Assembly: GCF_014639795.1 (NCBI RefSeq)
Contig: NZ_BMGC01000033.1
Location: forward strand, 1,548-38,134
Length of the DNA stretch: 36,587 nucleotides
Reading direction: 5' to 3'
Source: Gordonia jinhuaensis
GTDB taxonomy: Bacteria > Actinomycetota > Actinomycetes > Mycobacteriales > Mycobacteriaceae
Shown here: one piece after another, positions 7,517 through 15,394 of the stretch
How positions within the stretch are numbered: position 1 is the first letter of the stretch
Layout of the letters: every line of letters begins with the position of its first letter
Program-made: the position numbers and the translations under genes
The notes under the pieces: model-generated
Seen by the model: the letters and a program-made list of their open reading frames with translations, nothing else
Databases searched by the model: none
Told to the model about the DNA's origin: nothing

Positions 7517-7951
7517 TCAGCGCTGCGGCGACTGGTCGACCGGCCGCCACGCCAGCGTGGCCGCGGCTCCGACGATGCCGGTGACCGTGCCGAGGAGAAA
7601 GCCGCCGAAGTTGGCGGCCGGTAGCGTGATCACCGCGAGTACCAGCGCGAACAGGCCGGCCGGGATCCGCGCACCGGGAACCACCAGCACCGATACCGCG
7701 CAGATCGCCATCAGCACCGAGAACAGCACGGTCGAGACCCCCGAGATCGAGGTGATGGTGATCAGCACGTCGCCGAGACGGACCGTGGTGAGGGCGGGCA
7801 GGCCCAGGAACAGCGCCGAGGCGATCAGGAACATCGCGCCGGTGAACGGCCTCGTCGCACGCCAGCGGGCGAACCGCTCGCGGCGTGTGGGGGATTCGCC
7901 GCGTTCGGGGTGCTCGCCGTCTGTGGAGGGCATATCCGGGTCGGCGGTCAA
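7517..7951 (-). CDS. DUF6114 family membrane protein
   Basis: The 144-residue protein has a charged cytoplasmic N-terminus (RRERFARWRATRPF) followed by about four hydrophobic segments between residues 38 and 134, with a glycine-rich end (NFGGFLLGTVTGIVGAAATLAWRP). The ending and the placement directly after a DUF6230 gene fit the DUF6114 family; the two occur side by side in streptomycetes and mycolate actinomycetes. Its role is unknown. The first possible start is a TTG at 7951 overlapping the upstream TGA (TTGA), which would couple translation; an ATG at 7933 is the alternative, and neither has a clear ribosome site. Confidence 0.75.
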   Translation of the reverse strand: MTADPDMPSTDGEHPERGESPTRRERFARWRATRPFTGAMFLIASALFLGLPALTTVRLGDVLITITSISGVSTVLFSVLMAICAVSVLVVPGARIPAGLFALVLAVITLPAANFGGFLLGTVTGIVGAAATLAWRPVDQSPQR

Positions 7952-8517
7952 CAGCGCTTGTCACCACGGGTGATGCTGACGGTGAACTTCGTGAACCGCA
8001 ACGACGAGGCCCGCAGTGATCGCGTGGTGATGTCGGCGTCGGTGAGTGTGGAACCTTTCGCCGCGATGCCGGCGGTGGCACTGTTGGCTTCCGGATCGAT
8101 CGCCGACGCCTGGATCCCCAAGAAAAGCCCGTTGACGTTGAGTGAGCCGTTGATCTGCGTCGCGTCGATGACGAGGTCGTCGGCGGTGGTGCTGCGGCCG
8201 GGTGCGCGCACGAACATCGTGACGTCGCCGATCACCGGCACGTCGTGGGCCACCATCGACAGGCACAGGTCGGTGATGGTGGCGTGTGCCAGTTTGACGG
8301 CGATGCCGGGGCTCGCACCCTGCGGGGTGGACAGTCCGTGTGGGTAGACGGTCACCGAGTCGCCGTCGAGCCTGCCCATGGTGGCGTTGAAGGACTGCCC
8401 CGACACGGAGATGTTGACAGGCAGATCCCCCCGGGCGATTCCGACCCCGAGGATCGAGGCGGCAGCGAATCCGATCGCGGCGATCACCACGAACCATCGC
8501 TTGCGAACGGCGCCCAT
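7948..8517 (-). CDS. DUF6230 family exported or anchored protein
   Basis: This 189-residue protein begins with a basic stretch and one hydrophobic segment (about residues 8-28, VVIAAIGFAAASILGVGIA) that is a signal peptide or membrane anchor. The rest is predicted to be extracytoplasmic and beta-rich, with the phrases VNISVSGQSFNATM, GIAVKLAHATITDLCLSM and LFLGIQASAIDPEANSATAG, typical of DUF6230. Two cysteines (in DLCLSM and at the C-terminal end) might pair. The ATG at 8517 follows an AGGAGGAGG ribosome site. It overlaps DUF6114 by 4 nt, so the products probably form one membrane complex. Some databases label relatives as cholesterol esterase, but I see no esterase serine motif here. Confidence 0.78.
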   Translation of the reverse strand: MGAVRKRWFVVIAAIGFAAASILGVGIARGDLPVNISVSGQSFNATMGRLDGDSVTVYPHGLSTPQGASPGIAVKLAHATITDLCLSMVAHDVPVIGDVTMFVRAPGRSTTADDLVIDATQINGSLNVNGLFLGIQASAIDPEANSATAGIAAKGSTLTDADITTRSLRASSLRFTKFTVSITRGDKRC

Positions 8518-8878
8518 ACCTCCTCCTCGAGCCGGACCGCATCACTTCACCGGCCCCAGAGACCTTATCAGTGGCCATTGTCATGTTTCCAGGGATGAGT
8601 CTCCCGAGCCGGGTCGCGACCCGCGCCACCCACCTGACACCTGTCCTGTAGCCGCCACGGTAAGGTTCCTGCGCCACGCGACACGGCCCGTTTCGTCCGT
8701 TTCTCCGCGACCACGCGGTTTACGGTCCGGTCGCGTAAATGTCATGTCATCGTCCGGTTCGGTCCGTATCGTTCCCTGGGCAACGAGCGGTGCGCGCGGC
8801 GCATCCGGCGCACACCGAGCCGTTCGCCGGCGACATCGACCGGCACCATCGACACCGACGACAGAGAGGGGGCGGATC
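8518..8878. other. 361-bp divergent intergenic region with one inverted repeat
   Basis: No gene is supported between the DUF6230 start and the small plus-strand gene. The stretch must hold both divergent promoters. The only notable structure is TTTACG (8720-8725) facing CGTAAA (8735-8740) across 9 nt, a plausible regulator site about 140 bp before the plus-strand gene. No riboswitch or small RNA was recognised. Confidence 0.4.
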
Positions 8879-9100
8879 ATGACGGACCCGCGCAGCACCG
8901 ACATCATCGAGTTCGCGAGCCAGTGGTATCAGTACGGCGGTGGCCCCGCCGCCGAGATCCGCAACCGGTTCGGTGTCGACGAACGAGCGTTCTTCCGCGA
9001 GCTCGACGACCTGCTCGTCGCCTATCCCAGCGGACTGCCCGCATGGAAGATCAAGCAGATCCGCCGGGTCACCCGTCACCGGCTCTGGCTGGCCGCCTGA
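8879..9100 (+). CDS. Small DUF3263-like protein
   Basis: The 73-residue product is highly charged and helical. The pattern EFASQWYQYGG-x-x-AEIRNRFGVDERAFFRELDDLL resembles DUF3263, a family of small actinobacterial proteins with a helix-turn-helix-like core (family pattern FE-x-x-W-W-x-x-x-G-x-KE-x-x-I-R-x-x-FG). The match is from pattern only. The ATG at 8879 has a strong GAGGGGG ribosome site, and this choice is better than the long upstream open reading, which has no family signal. The C-terminus IRRVTRHRLWLAA is basic, which would suit nucleic-acid binding. Function is unknown. It precedes lysX by 113 bp, separated by the MtrA-like repeats. Confidence 0.6.
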   Translation: MTDPRSTDIIEFASQWYQYGGGPAAEIRNRFGVDERAFFRELDDLLVAYPSGLPAWKIKQIRRVTRHRLWLAA

Positions 9101-9124
9101 GTTCGCGGGGATGAGCGCCCTCCC

Positions 9125-9178
9125 CAGTCACAGCGCCCGTCCCCGTCACAGCGGGTGGACCAGTCACAGCGGGCGGAC
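9125..9178 (+). promoter_or_regulatory. Three MtrA-like boxes (GTCACAGCG) at 18-bp spacing before lysX
   Basis: GTCACAGCG occurs exactly at 9127-9135, 9145-9153 and 9163-9171, giving a tandem array with a period of 18 bp. The same motif, as direct repeats, is the reported binding site of the essential response regulator MtrA in mycobacteria. The array ends 23 bp before the -10 hexamer of lysX, so it covers the -35 region and upstream. Control of lysX by MtrA is inferred. Confidence 0.6.
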
Positions 9179-9200
9179 TCGCCAACCCTCCAACCGCTGC

Positions 9201-9206
9201 TAACGT
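9201..9206 (+). promoter_or_regulatory. -10 hexamer TAACGT of lysX
   Basis: TAACGT ends 7 nt before the ATG at 9214 with no ribosome site between, implying a leaderless message. No good -35 box is visible, in line with activation by a bound regulator. Confidence 0.55.
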
Positions 9207-9213
9207 CCACTCA

Positions 9214-10461
9214 ATGAGCGTTGGCACGCCGCGATCGACACCAATCGACATGCACCCTGACGAGCGTCTCGACGACGCGACGTCCTCGGGGCGCACGCCG
9301 ACTCTGGCGCGTCTGTCACGAGCCCGCCGACCGATGACCCCGCGCCGTCTGCGGCGCTGCGAACTCATCGCCGTGTGGACCTCCCGACTGCTGGTGCTGT
9401 CGGCGATCGTGTCGCTGATCGCGATCCCGCTGCGCCACTGGCAGGGCGCCGACATCGCCACCGACCTGCTCGGGATCATCAACATCCCCGCCGACCCGAG
9501 CATCTTCGTGGTCTGCCTGTTGCTGATCCTCGCCGGTGCGATCCGACGGCGGCTGCGCGGCGCGCACACCGCACTCACGCTGTTCATGATCCTGTCGGTG
9601 ATCGACGACGTGGTCGACCTGATCACCGTCACCACCGAGGACATCGAAACCCACAGCGGGTACTGGGCGTGGCGCACCAGCCCGGTCACCGCGGCGATCA
9701 TCCTGGTCATCGGACTCGTGGTGCTGGTCGCCTTCGTCTACGCCCGGCCGGTGTTCACCGCCCGGCTGGACCGCGGATCGGTGCGCGCGGCTTTCACCGT
9801 GCTCATCGTGGGACTGCTCGTGTCCTATGTGGTGACGTTGGCGCTGACGATCGCCTTCCCGCACACACTGGTCGGATTCGGCCAGAAGGCGCTGTGGGCG
9901 CTGAATTCCACCTTCGGCAACCGGATCACCCCCACCGACACCTACTTCGACGGCCACTACGGCTACCACTTCGTCTACGCGCTGTCGGGCTGGATGTCGG
10001 CGGCAGCGCTGCTGCTGGCGTTGCTGGTAGTGTGGCGCTCGCATCGCACCACCGGATTCCTCACCGGCGACGAGGAGCTTCGAGTCCGCCGGCTGCTGCT
10101 GCGCTACGGCGAGGACGACTCGCTGGGATACTTCGCGACCCGACGCGACAAGTCGGTGGTGTTCTCCGCCGACGGTCGCGCCGCGGTCACCTTCCGCAAC
10201 GTCGGCAGCATCAGCGTGGCCAGTGCCGACCCGATCGGCGACCGCAACGCCTGGCCGCAGGCGGTCGAGGTGTGGCTGGCGGCCTGCCGCGATGCCAGCC
10301 GCCACCCGGCGGTGCTGGCGGCCAGCGCCGACGGCGCGCGCGTGTACCGCGACGCCGGGTTGCGCGTGCTGGAGATCGGGGACGAGGCGATCATCGACGT
10401 CGACGAGTTCACGCTGCGCGGGTCGGCGATGAGCCGGTGCGCCAGGCCGTCAACCGAGTGA
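9214..10461 (+). CDS. lysX: LysX N-terminal part: membrane domain and first half of the lysyl-phosphatidylglycerol synthase domain (frameshifted)
   Basis: These 415 codons are the front of LysX, the actinobacterial fusion that charges tRNA with lysine and transfers lysine to phosphatidylglycerol in the membrane, lowering surface charge and giving resistance to cationic peptides. Residues about 50-285 contain six or so membrane helices. The DUF2156 synthase domain starts near residue 290 (LLLRYGEDDSLGYFATRRDKSVVFS). Family similarity ends at LRGSAM (codon at 10429); the next ten codons are unrelated and end at TGA 10459-10461. The expected continuation (PVRQAVNRV) is found one base out of frame from 10434. 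Loss of one base within about 10429-10436 explains this. The message is probably leaderless from ATG 9214. Confidence 0.8.
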   Translation: MSVGTPRSTPIDMHPDERLDDATSSGRTPTLARLSRARRPMTPRRLRRCELIAVWTSRLLVLSAIVSLIAIPLRHWQGADIATDLLGIINIPADPSIFVVCLLLILAGAIRRRLRGAHTALTLFMILSVIDDVVDLITVTTEDIETHSGYWAWRTSPVTAAIILVIGLVVLVAFVYARPVFTARLDRGSVRAAFTVLIVGLLVSYVVTLALTIAFPHTLVGFGQKALWALNSTFGNRITPTDTYFDGHYGYHFVYALSGWMSAAALLLALLVVWRSHRTTGFLTGDEELRVRRLLLRYGEDDSLGYFATRRDKSVVFSADGRAAVTFRNVGSISVASADPIGDRNAWPQAVEVWLAACRDASRHPAVLAASADGARVYRDAGLRVLEIGDEAIIDVDEFTLRGSAMSRCARPSTE

Positions 10462-12668
10462 CCGCCGCCGGCTACACCTACACCATCCGCCGGCATTCGG
10501 AGCTGTCCGCCGACGAACTCGACACGCTCGCACAGCTCGCCGAGAAGTGGCGCGGCGAGGAGACCGAGCGCGGGTTCTCGATGGCTCTCAACAGGGTCGG
10601 CGACCCCGCCGACGGACGCTGTCTCGTCATCACCGCACTCGACGCCGAGGGCGAGATCCGCGGGTTCCTGTCGTTCGTGCCGTGGGGTCAGCGCGGCATC
10701 TCGCTGGACCTGATGCGTCGTGACAAGTCGGCAGAAAACGGCCTCAACGAGTACATGGTCGCCTCGCTGGTCGCGAGTTCCGGACAGGTCGGCATCCGCC
10801 GGATCTCGCTGAACTTCGCCGTGTTCCGGTCGGTGTTCTCCGAGGCCGAGAAGGTGGGTGCCGGGCCGATGACACGGCTGCTCGACTCGGTCCTCGGCTT
10901 CTTCTCGAAGTTCTATCAGCTCGAGACCCTCTACCGCTCGAACGACAAATACCGTCCCGCATGGGTGCCGCGGACGCTCTGCTATTCGCCGACACTGACG
11001 GTGATGCGTGCGGCGATCGCCGTCGGCACCGCAGAGGGCTTCCTTCCGCAGGTCGGTCCGAAGTTCCTCGTCGGCGAGCAGACCCCGCTCGAACAGCCCC
11101 GTCGCGACCCGGAGTTCTACGAGCAGACCGCCGCCGACGAGAACGAGGCGCGCACGGTGTGCGCGCCGACGCGACGTCTCAACGACCAGCAGCGGGCCCG
11201 CCTGGAGAAGCTGACATCGCTGGCCGAATACGGTCTGCCGGCCTACCCGGTGTCGGTGGCGCGCACCGCGTCGATCGCGCAGGTCCGCGAGGCCGCCGGG
11301 TCGCTGCCACCGGACACCCGCACCGACCGAGTGGTGTCGGTGGTGGGCCGGGTCGGCGCGGTCCGCGATTTCGGGCGACTGGTGTTCGCCGACCTGACCG
11401 AAGACGGCGCATCCATCCAGGCAGTGAGCAGCTGCCGGGGTGAGTCCGGCGAGGATGTGCCCCCGGCACACCGCGCGTTCGGCGACACCGTGGACTCCGG
11501 CGACCTGATCAGCGTCACCGGACCGGTCTTCACCACGCGCAGCGGCGAACTGTCCATCGACGTCACCGCGTGGGAGATGGCCGCCAAATGCCTCAACCCG
11601 ATGCCGCGGCCCGGTGCCACACTCGCCGACGACGTGCGCGTGCGCAATCGCACCCTGGACCTGCTCACCAACCACCGCGCTGTGGAGTTGCTGACCAAAC
11701 GTTCGCAGGCGGTGCGTGCCATGCGGGATGTGCTGGTGGGCAGGGGGTTCAACGAGGTGGAGACACCGATGCTGCAGACCGTGCACGGCGGCGCCGCGGC
11801 GCGGCCGTTCACCACGCACATCAACGCCTACGACATGGACCTGTTCTTGCGCATCGCGCCGGAACTGTTTCTCAAACGTCTCGCGGTCGCCGGGATGGGC
11901 AAGATCTTCGAACTCAACCGCAACTTCCGCAACGAGGGCGCCGACGCCACACACAATCCGGAGTTCACCTCGATGGAGGCCTACGAAGCCTTCGGTGACT
12001 ACTTCACGATGCGCGATCTGACCCGCGAGATCATCCTGGCGATGGCCGTGGCGATCAACGGTGCGCCGGTCGCTCGCCGACGCACCGAGGACGGCAGGGT
12101 CGACGAGGTCGATCTGTCGGGCCCGTGGCCATCGATCACCGTGCACGAGGCCGTCTCCCGTGCGACGTCGTCGACTGTCACCTCGCAGACCTCCGCGCAG
12201 GGGCTGGCCGGGATCTGCGCCGCACACGATGTACCCGTCACGCCCGACATGCCTGCCGGGAAGATGGTCATGGAACTCTACGAGGCGCTGGTGGAGAAGC
12301 AGACCCGCTTCCCCACCTTCTATTTCGACTTCCCTGTCGAGGTGTCGCCGCTGGCCCGGCGTCACCGCGACGACCCGGCCCTCACCGAGCAGTGGGATCT
12401 GGTGGGTTTCGGTGCCGAGCTGGGCACCGCCTACTCCGAGCTCACCGATCCGGTGGACCAGCGCAACCGACTGACCGAACAGTCGCTGGCCGCGGCGGGC
12501 GGCGACCCGGAGGCGATGGCACTCGACGAGGACTTCCTCAACGCGCTGTCCTACGGCATGCCGCCCACCGGCGGTCTCGGATTGGGCGTCGATCGGCTGA
12601 TCATGATGCTCGCCGGTGTGCCGATCCGGCCGACGCTGGCCTTCCCGTTCGTCAAGCCCAAGGACTGA
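10458..12668 (+). CDS. lysX: LysX C-terminal part: second half of LPG synthase domain plus lysyl-tRNA synthetase
   Basis: This frame continues LysX. It holds the second half of the DUF2156 domain (TIRRHSELSADELDTLAQLAEKW to about 11000, with ERGFSMALNRVGDPADG and RGISLDLMRRDKSAENGLNE), then an OB-fold anticodon domain (about 11320-11590) and the class II LysRS core: motif 2 RNFRNEGADATHNPEFTSMEAYEA near 11920-11990 and motif 3 GLGLGVDRLIMML near 12575-12615. If translated separately it could start at GTG 10458, whose GTGA overlaps the upstream TGA and could allow coupled re-initiation. The conserved residues PVRQAVNR just before that GTG show the ancestor was one protein of about 1,150 residues. 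I place the start at 10458 only for convenience. Confidence 0.8.
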   Translation: MTAAGYTYTIRRHSELSADELDTLAQLAEKWRGEETERGFSMALNRVGDPADGRCLVITALDAEGEIRGFLSFVPWGQRGISLDLMRRDKSAENGLNEYMVASLVASSGQVGIRRISLNFAVFRSVFSEAEKVGAGPMTRLLDSVLGFFSKFYQLETLYRSNDKYRPAWVPRTLCYSPTLTVMRAAIAVGTAEGFLPQVGPKFLVGEQTPLEQPRRDPEFYEQTAADENEARTVCAPTRRLNDQQRARLEKLTSLAEYGLPAYPVSVARTASIAQVREAAGSLPPDTRTDRVVSVVGRVGAVRDFGRLVFADLTEDGASIQAVSSCRGESGEDVPPAHRAFGDTVDSGDLISVTGPVFTTRSGELSIDVTAWEMAAKCLNPMPRPGATLADDVRVRNRTLDLLTNHRAVELLTKRSQAVRAMRDVLVGRGFNEVETPMLQTVHGGAAARPFTTHINAYDMDLFLRIAPELFLKRLAVAGMGKIFELNRNFRNEGADATHNPEFTSMEAYEAFGDYFTMRDLTREIILAMAVAINGAPVARRRTEDGRVDEVDLSGPWPSITVHEAVSRATSSTVTSQTSAQGLAGICAAHDVPVTPDMPAGKMVMELYEALVEKQTRFPTFYFDFPVEVSPLARRHRDDPALTEQWDLVGFGAELGTAYSELTDPVDQRNRLTEQSLAAAGGDPEAMALDEDFLNALSYGMPPTGGLGLGVDRLIMMLAGVPIRPTLAFPFVKPKD

Positions 12669-12711
12669 GGACCGGCAGATCCGATCACGGAGCGGGTTCG
12701 CCGGGGAGGGC

Positions 12712-12717
12712 TACGAT
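12712..12717 (+). promoter_or_regulatory. -10 hexamer TACGAT before the coiled-coil gene
   Basis: TACGAT ends 8 nt before the GTG at 12726, with no ribosome site between, indicating a leaderless transcript separate from lysX. Confidence 0.5.
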
Positions 12718-12725
12718 CGGCAACT

Positions 12726-13115
12726 GTGCACGAACCTGATCTCGATGCGCCCCGGGACGCCGAGGCGGATGCGTCAAGGGCTGCCCTATCCGGTGCGCAC
12801 TCGAGCTGGGACAGCCCGGTCGGTGACGAGGAGTTGGCCGCCGATCGCGCCCGCGCCGCACGTGCGCAGGCGAAGTACTTCCGCGACGAGTTGATCCGGC
12901 ACCGCGCGACGCTGGTCGCCGAACTCCGACGCCTCGACGCCGAACTCGCCGGCGACGTGACGCGCGCGGCCCCGAGCCGGATGGGCGCACGCCGCGACGA
13001 CGCCCAGTCACCGGCGTTGCGACGCAAGCGGCGCGACAAGCGTGAAGAACTCGCCGACATCGACCGGCAGCTCACCGCGTTCGACGCCCGGTTCCCGGGT
13101 CTCGACCAACACTGA
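12726..13115 (+). CDS. Hypothetical charged, coiled-coil protein
   Basis: I do not recognise this 129-residue protein. It is very rich in Arg, Ala, Asp and Glu and has no signal peptide or membrane helix. Two long amphipathic helices are apparent, residues about 34-78 (ELAADRARAARAQAKYFRDELIRHRATLVAELRRLDAEL) and 98-122 (ALRRKRRDKREELADIDRQL), which would form an antiparallel coiled coil. The GTG at 12726 is supported by the -10 hexamer placed for a leaderless start. It starts 57 nt after lysX and its last 44 bases overlap the end of the opposing FAD oxidoreductase gene. Possibly structural or nucleoid-associated, but this is a guess. Confidence 0.65.
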   Translation: MHEPDLDAPRDAEADASRAALSGAHSSWDSPVGDEELAADRARAARAQAKYFRDELIRHRATLVAELRRLDAELAGDVTRAAPSRMGARRDDAQSPALRRKRRDKREELADIDRQLTAFDARFPGLDQH

Positions 13116-14562
13116 GTTTCCGCCCCCGCTTGCGCGAACTCGCCAGATACCGCAGTGCCGACCGTGCGGCGTGATAGCCACACATGCCGTGGACGCCGCC
13201 ACCCGGCGGGGTCGACTGTGAACACAGGTACACCCCGTCGATGCCGACGGAATAGGGGTCGAACGCAGGGCGCGGACGGAACAGCAGCTGGAGCCCGTTG
13301 GCCCCGCCGGCGATGTCGCCGTCGACATAGTTGTCGTCATAGGCGCGCAACGCCGCGGCGTCACGACTGCTCGACGAGACGATGCGGGCGCCGAACCCCG
13401 GAGCGAATCGCTCGATCTGGGCGGTCACCGCGTCGGTGACATCACCGATGTGACCGGCCGGCACGTGCGCGTACGCCCAGACCGGTGTGTGGCTGCCCGC
13501 TGCGCGGCCGGGGTCTGCGAGGTTCTGCTGGGCGACGAGGACGAACGGACGTCGCGGCAATTCGCCTGCCGCTCGCATTCGTTCGGCCGCTGCGACTTCA
13601 GCCGCATCACCTCCCAGATGTACCGTTCCCGCGACGGCGCACGCCGGATCCGACCACGGGATGGCGCCGTCGAGAACGTAGTCGACCTTGAATGCCGTTG
13701 CACCGTAACGGTATCTGCGAAAGGAGCGGCTGATGCGGGCGGGCATGAGGTCGCCGTAGAGGCGCACAGCCGCGGCGGGCGTCAGGTCGAGCAGTACGAG
13801 ATCGGCGTGGGGGATGTCACTACGCGCGGTGACCCGGACATCGGTGTGCACCCGTCCACCGCATGCATCCAGCTCGGCGACCAGCGCCGCCACGATCGCC
13901 TGCGATCCGCCCTCGGCGACAGGCCATCCGTACCGATGCCCTGCGGTGATGAGCATCGCACCGGCCGCCGCCGACAGCGGCCGGTTCAGCGCGGTGAACG
14001 CGTGTGCGGCGACCCCGAGAAACAGTGCGCGGGTGGACTCGTCGCCGAATGTGGCTGCGACGGCGGTCGCCGGCAGCGCTGCCAGTGCGCCGAATCGACT
14101 GGTCTGCAACGGATGTCGCAGGACCCCGCGCATCTGATGTGCGGGTGGCCCGAGAAACGTATCGATGCGGGTGTCCGCGGTGGCGCTGCCGTCACCGAAG
14201 TAGGCCGTCCAGCGTGAACCGTCGGCGCCGAGGGCGTCGGCGGTGCGGCTCGCGCTGCGGTACAGACGTGCGGCCGATCGGTCGTCGAACGGGTGGACAC
14301 AATCGACTTCGGCTGTGCGCCAGACAAGTCCGCGCCGCTCCAGTGCCAGACTGCGCAGGAACGGCGATCCCGCGCTGAGGGGGTGGACCGCAGAGCATTG
14401 ATCGATGAGTACATCGCCGGTCCACGACGATCGCGCTCCTCCGCCGGGGGTGGCGGCCGCCTCGAGCACTTGCACGTCGACGCCGTTGCGGGCGAGGTGC
14501 ACGGCTGCCGCCAGCCCGTTCGGCCCGGCGCCGACGACGACGGCACTCGGTGCGGATCGCAT
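13072..14562 (-). CDS. FAD-dependent oxidoreductase of the phytoene desaturase-like (NAD(P)/FAD-binding) family
   Basis: The 496-residue protein opens with a dinucleotide-binding fold (VVVGAGPNGLAAAVHLARNGVDVQVLEAAATPGGGARS, with the GxGxxG motif at residues 11-16), and ends with the second FAD contact region YLCSQSTPPGGGVHGMCGYHAARSAL, the usual layout of phytoene desaturase-related proteins. Members act on carotenoids, but many actinobacterial homologues with this PGGGVHGMxG ending have no known substrate, and no carotenoid gene is adjacent. The ATG at 14562 has TAGGGT 6 nt upstream, so the message is probably leaderless. The C-terminal 16 residues (SSRKRGRKLSVGRDPGTGRRTR region) are basic and overlap the convergent coiled-coil gene. 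Confidence 0.87.
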   Translation of the reverse strand: MRSAPSAVVVGAGPNGLAAAVHLARNGVDVQVLEAAATPGGGARSSWTGDVLIDQCSAVHPLSAGSPFLRSLALERRGLVWRTAEVDCVHPFDDRSAARLYRSASRTADALGADGSRWTAYFGDGSATADTRIDTFLGPPAHQMRGVLRHPLQTSRFGALAALPATAVAATFGDESTRALFLGVAAHAFTALNRPLSAAAGAMLITAGHRYGWPVAEGGSQAIVAALVAELDACGGRVHTDVRVTARSDIPHADLVLLDLTPAAAVRLYGDLMPARISRSFRRYRYGATAFKVDYVLDGAIPWSDPACAVAGTVHLGGDAAEVAAAERMRAAGELPRRPFVLVAQQNLADPGRAAGSHTPVWAYAHVPAGHIGDVTDAVTAQIERFAPGFGARIVSSSSRDAAALRAYDDNYVDGDIAGGANGLQLLFRPRPAFDPYSVGIDGVYLCSQSTPPGGGVHGMCGYHAARSALRYLASSRKRGRKLSVGRDPGTGRRTR

Positions 14563-14568
14563 GTACCG

Positions 14569-14574
14569 ACCCTA
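14569..14574 (-). promoter_or_regulatory. -10 hexamer TAGGGT before the FAD oxidoreductase
   Basis: On the minus strand TAGGGT ends 6 nt before the ATG at 14562; no ribosome site lies between, so a leaderless start is likely. Confidence 0.5.
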
Positions 14575-14652
14575 CGGCCCTGCCGAATGATCGTGTCGCG
14601 GGCGGCCCTGTCACAGGTCGCGCAGGTCGCGGGGTTGTCGGTCAGGCGCGCA

Positions 14653-15153
14653 TCAGCTGACGTCGATCGTCATCCCCGGACCGGCGAGGAACGGTGCGTT
14701 GGTGCTCACCGACACGTCGAGCACACCTCGCCCCGAAGAGACGATCGTGCCGCCACCGAGTCCGATCGGCCCCGGACCACTGAAGTGGTAGGTGTATGTG
14801 CTGCGCTTTCCGGTCCCTCGGGCCGAGAAACTGTAGGTCAGGTCCACCGAGCAGGGGCCGACGCCCTAGAGATTGCCGGAGACGAAGAGAGCCACCTGGC
14901 CTGGATAGTGACCGACGCCGGCGTCGATGTGGCCGACACAGAACCCCTTCGTCAAGGTGTTCACGTAGCTACTGGTGTTCCCGTCTGCCGCCGAGGCCGC
15001 GCCGACGCCACCGGTCGCGGCTGCTACGACCGCGACCGCAGTGGCTGCGGTTGCCAGCGCGACCGTCCGACCTCTCCCGGTTCGTTCCTGCCCGCTCGCC
15101 TTCTCGGAAGTGCTCATCTTCTCGGAAGTAGATGTCGAGTGGTTCCAGTTCAC
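14653..15153 (-). pseudogene. Secreted protein gene interrupted by one in-frame TAG
   Basis: A single frame of 166 codons before the final stop runs from GTG 15153 to TGA 14653-14655, broken only by TAG at 14866-14868. The first part has a basic N-terminus, a long Ala/Val signal sequence (TVALATAATAVAVVAAATGG) with a probable cut after AASA, and the mature start ADGNTSSYVN. After the TAG the frame continues as a plausible beta-rich chain (CSVDLTYSFSARG ... GMTIDVS). One cysteine lies on each side of the TAG (GFCVGH and GPCSVD), as expected for a disulfide in one exported domain. The start may be ATG 15117 instead; the codons between carry an 18-bp tandem duplication (STSEKM/STSEKA). I know no family for it. 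True pseudogene, sequence error and readthrough remain open. Confidence 0.55.
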
Positions 15154-15251
15154 GTTTCCTCATTCCCTCACGCCCAGAAATCCTGGGCCGCATGGCGACT
15201 CATGACACCACCCGCATCGCTGGGACAGCAGCTCGGAGTTACCGGTACTTC

Positions 15252-15262
15252 GTTCCTGGAAC
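15252..15262. promoter_or_regulatory. Short palindrome GTTCC-T-GGAAC in a divergent promoter region
   Basis: This 11-bp perfect palindrome lies in the 241-bp gap between the interrupted secreted-protein gene (minus) and the GH3 gene (plus). It is a possible operator, but too short to be sure. The rest of the gap shows nothing more than the GH3 -10 hexamer. Confidence 0.25.
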
Positions 15263-15382
15263 TAATCCGTGCCCACATTGTTATCCGACTGTGAGGATTA
15301 CTGGCGAATTGTCGCTATTGTCAGCCTCTTTCGGTTCGACCGGCCTCCCTGATCGGTGATGTACCGTGCTCCGCGGTTCGGG

Positions 15383-15388
15383 TAGCGT
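15383..15388 (+). promoter_or_regulatory. -10 hexamer TAGCGT before the GH3 gene
   Basis: TAGCGT ends 6 nt before the GTG at 15395, the position expected for a leaderless start; no ribosome site is present. Confidence 0.5.
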
Positions 15389-15394
15389 GAAATT

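Noticed and set aside
10429-10440. Programmed -1 frameshift in lysX
   Set aside because: No slippery heptamer or downstream stem-loop is visible at the shift, so mutation or sequence error is more likely.
10104-12365. Long minus-strand open reading opposite lysX (over 750 codons)
   Set aside because: It lies wholly opposite conserved LysX sequence, has no recognisable family, and its composition (His, Arg, Gly, Gln rich) is that of an antisense shadow in GC-rich DNA.
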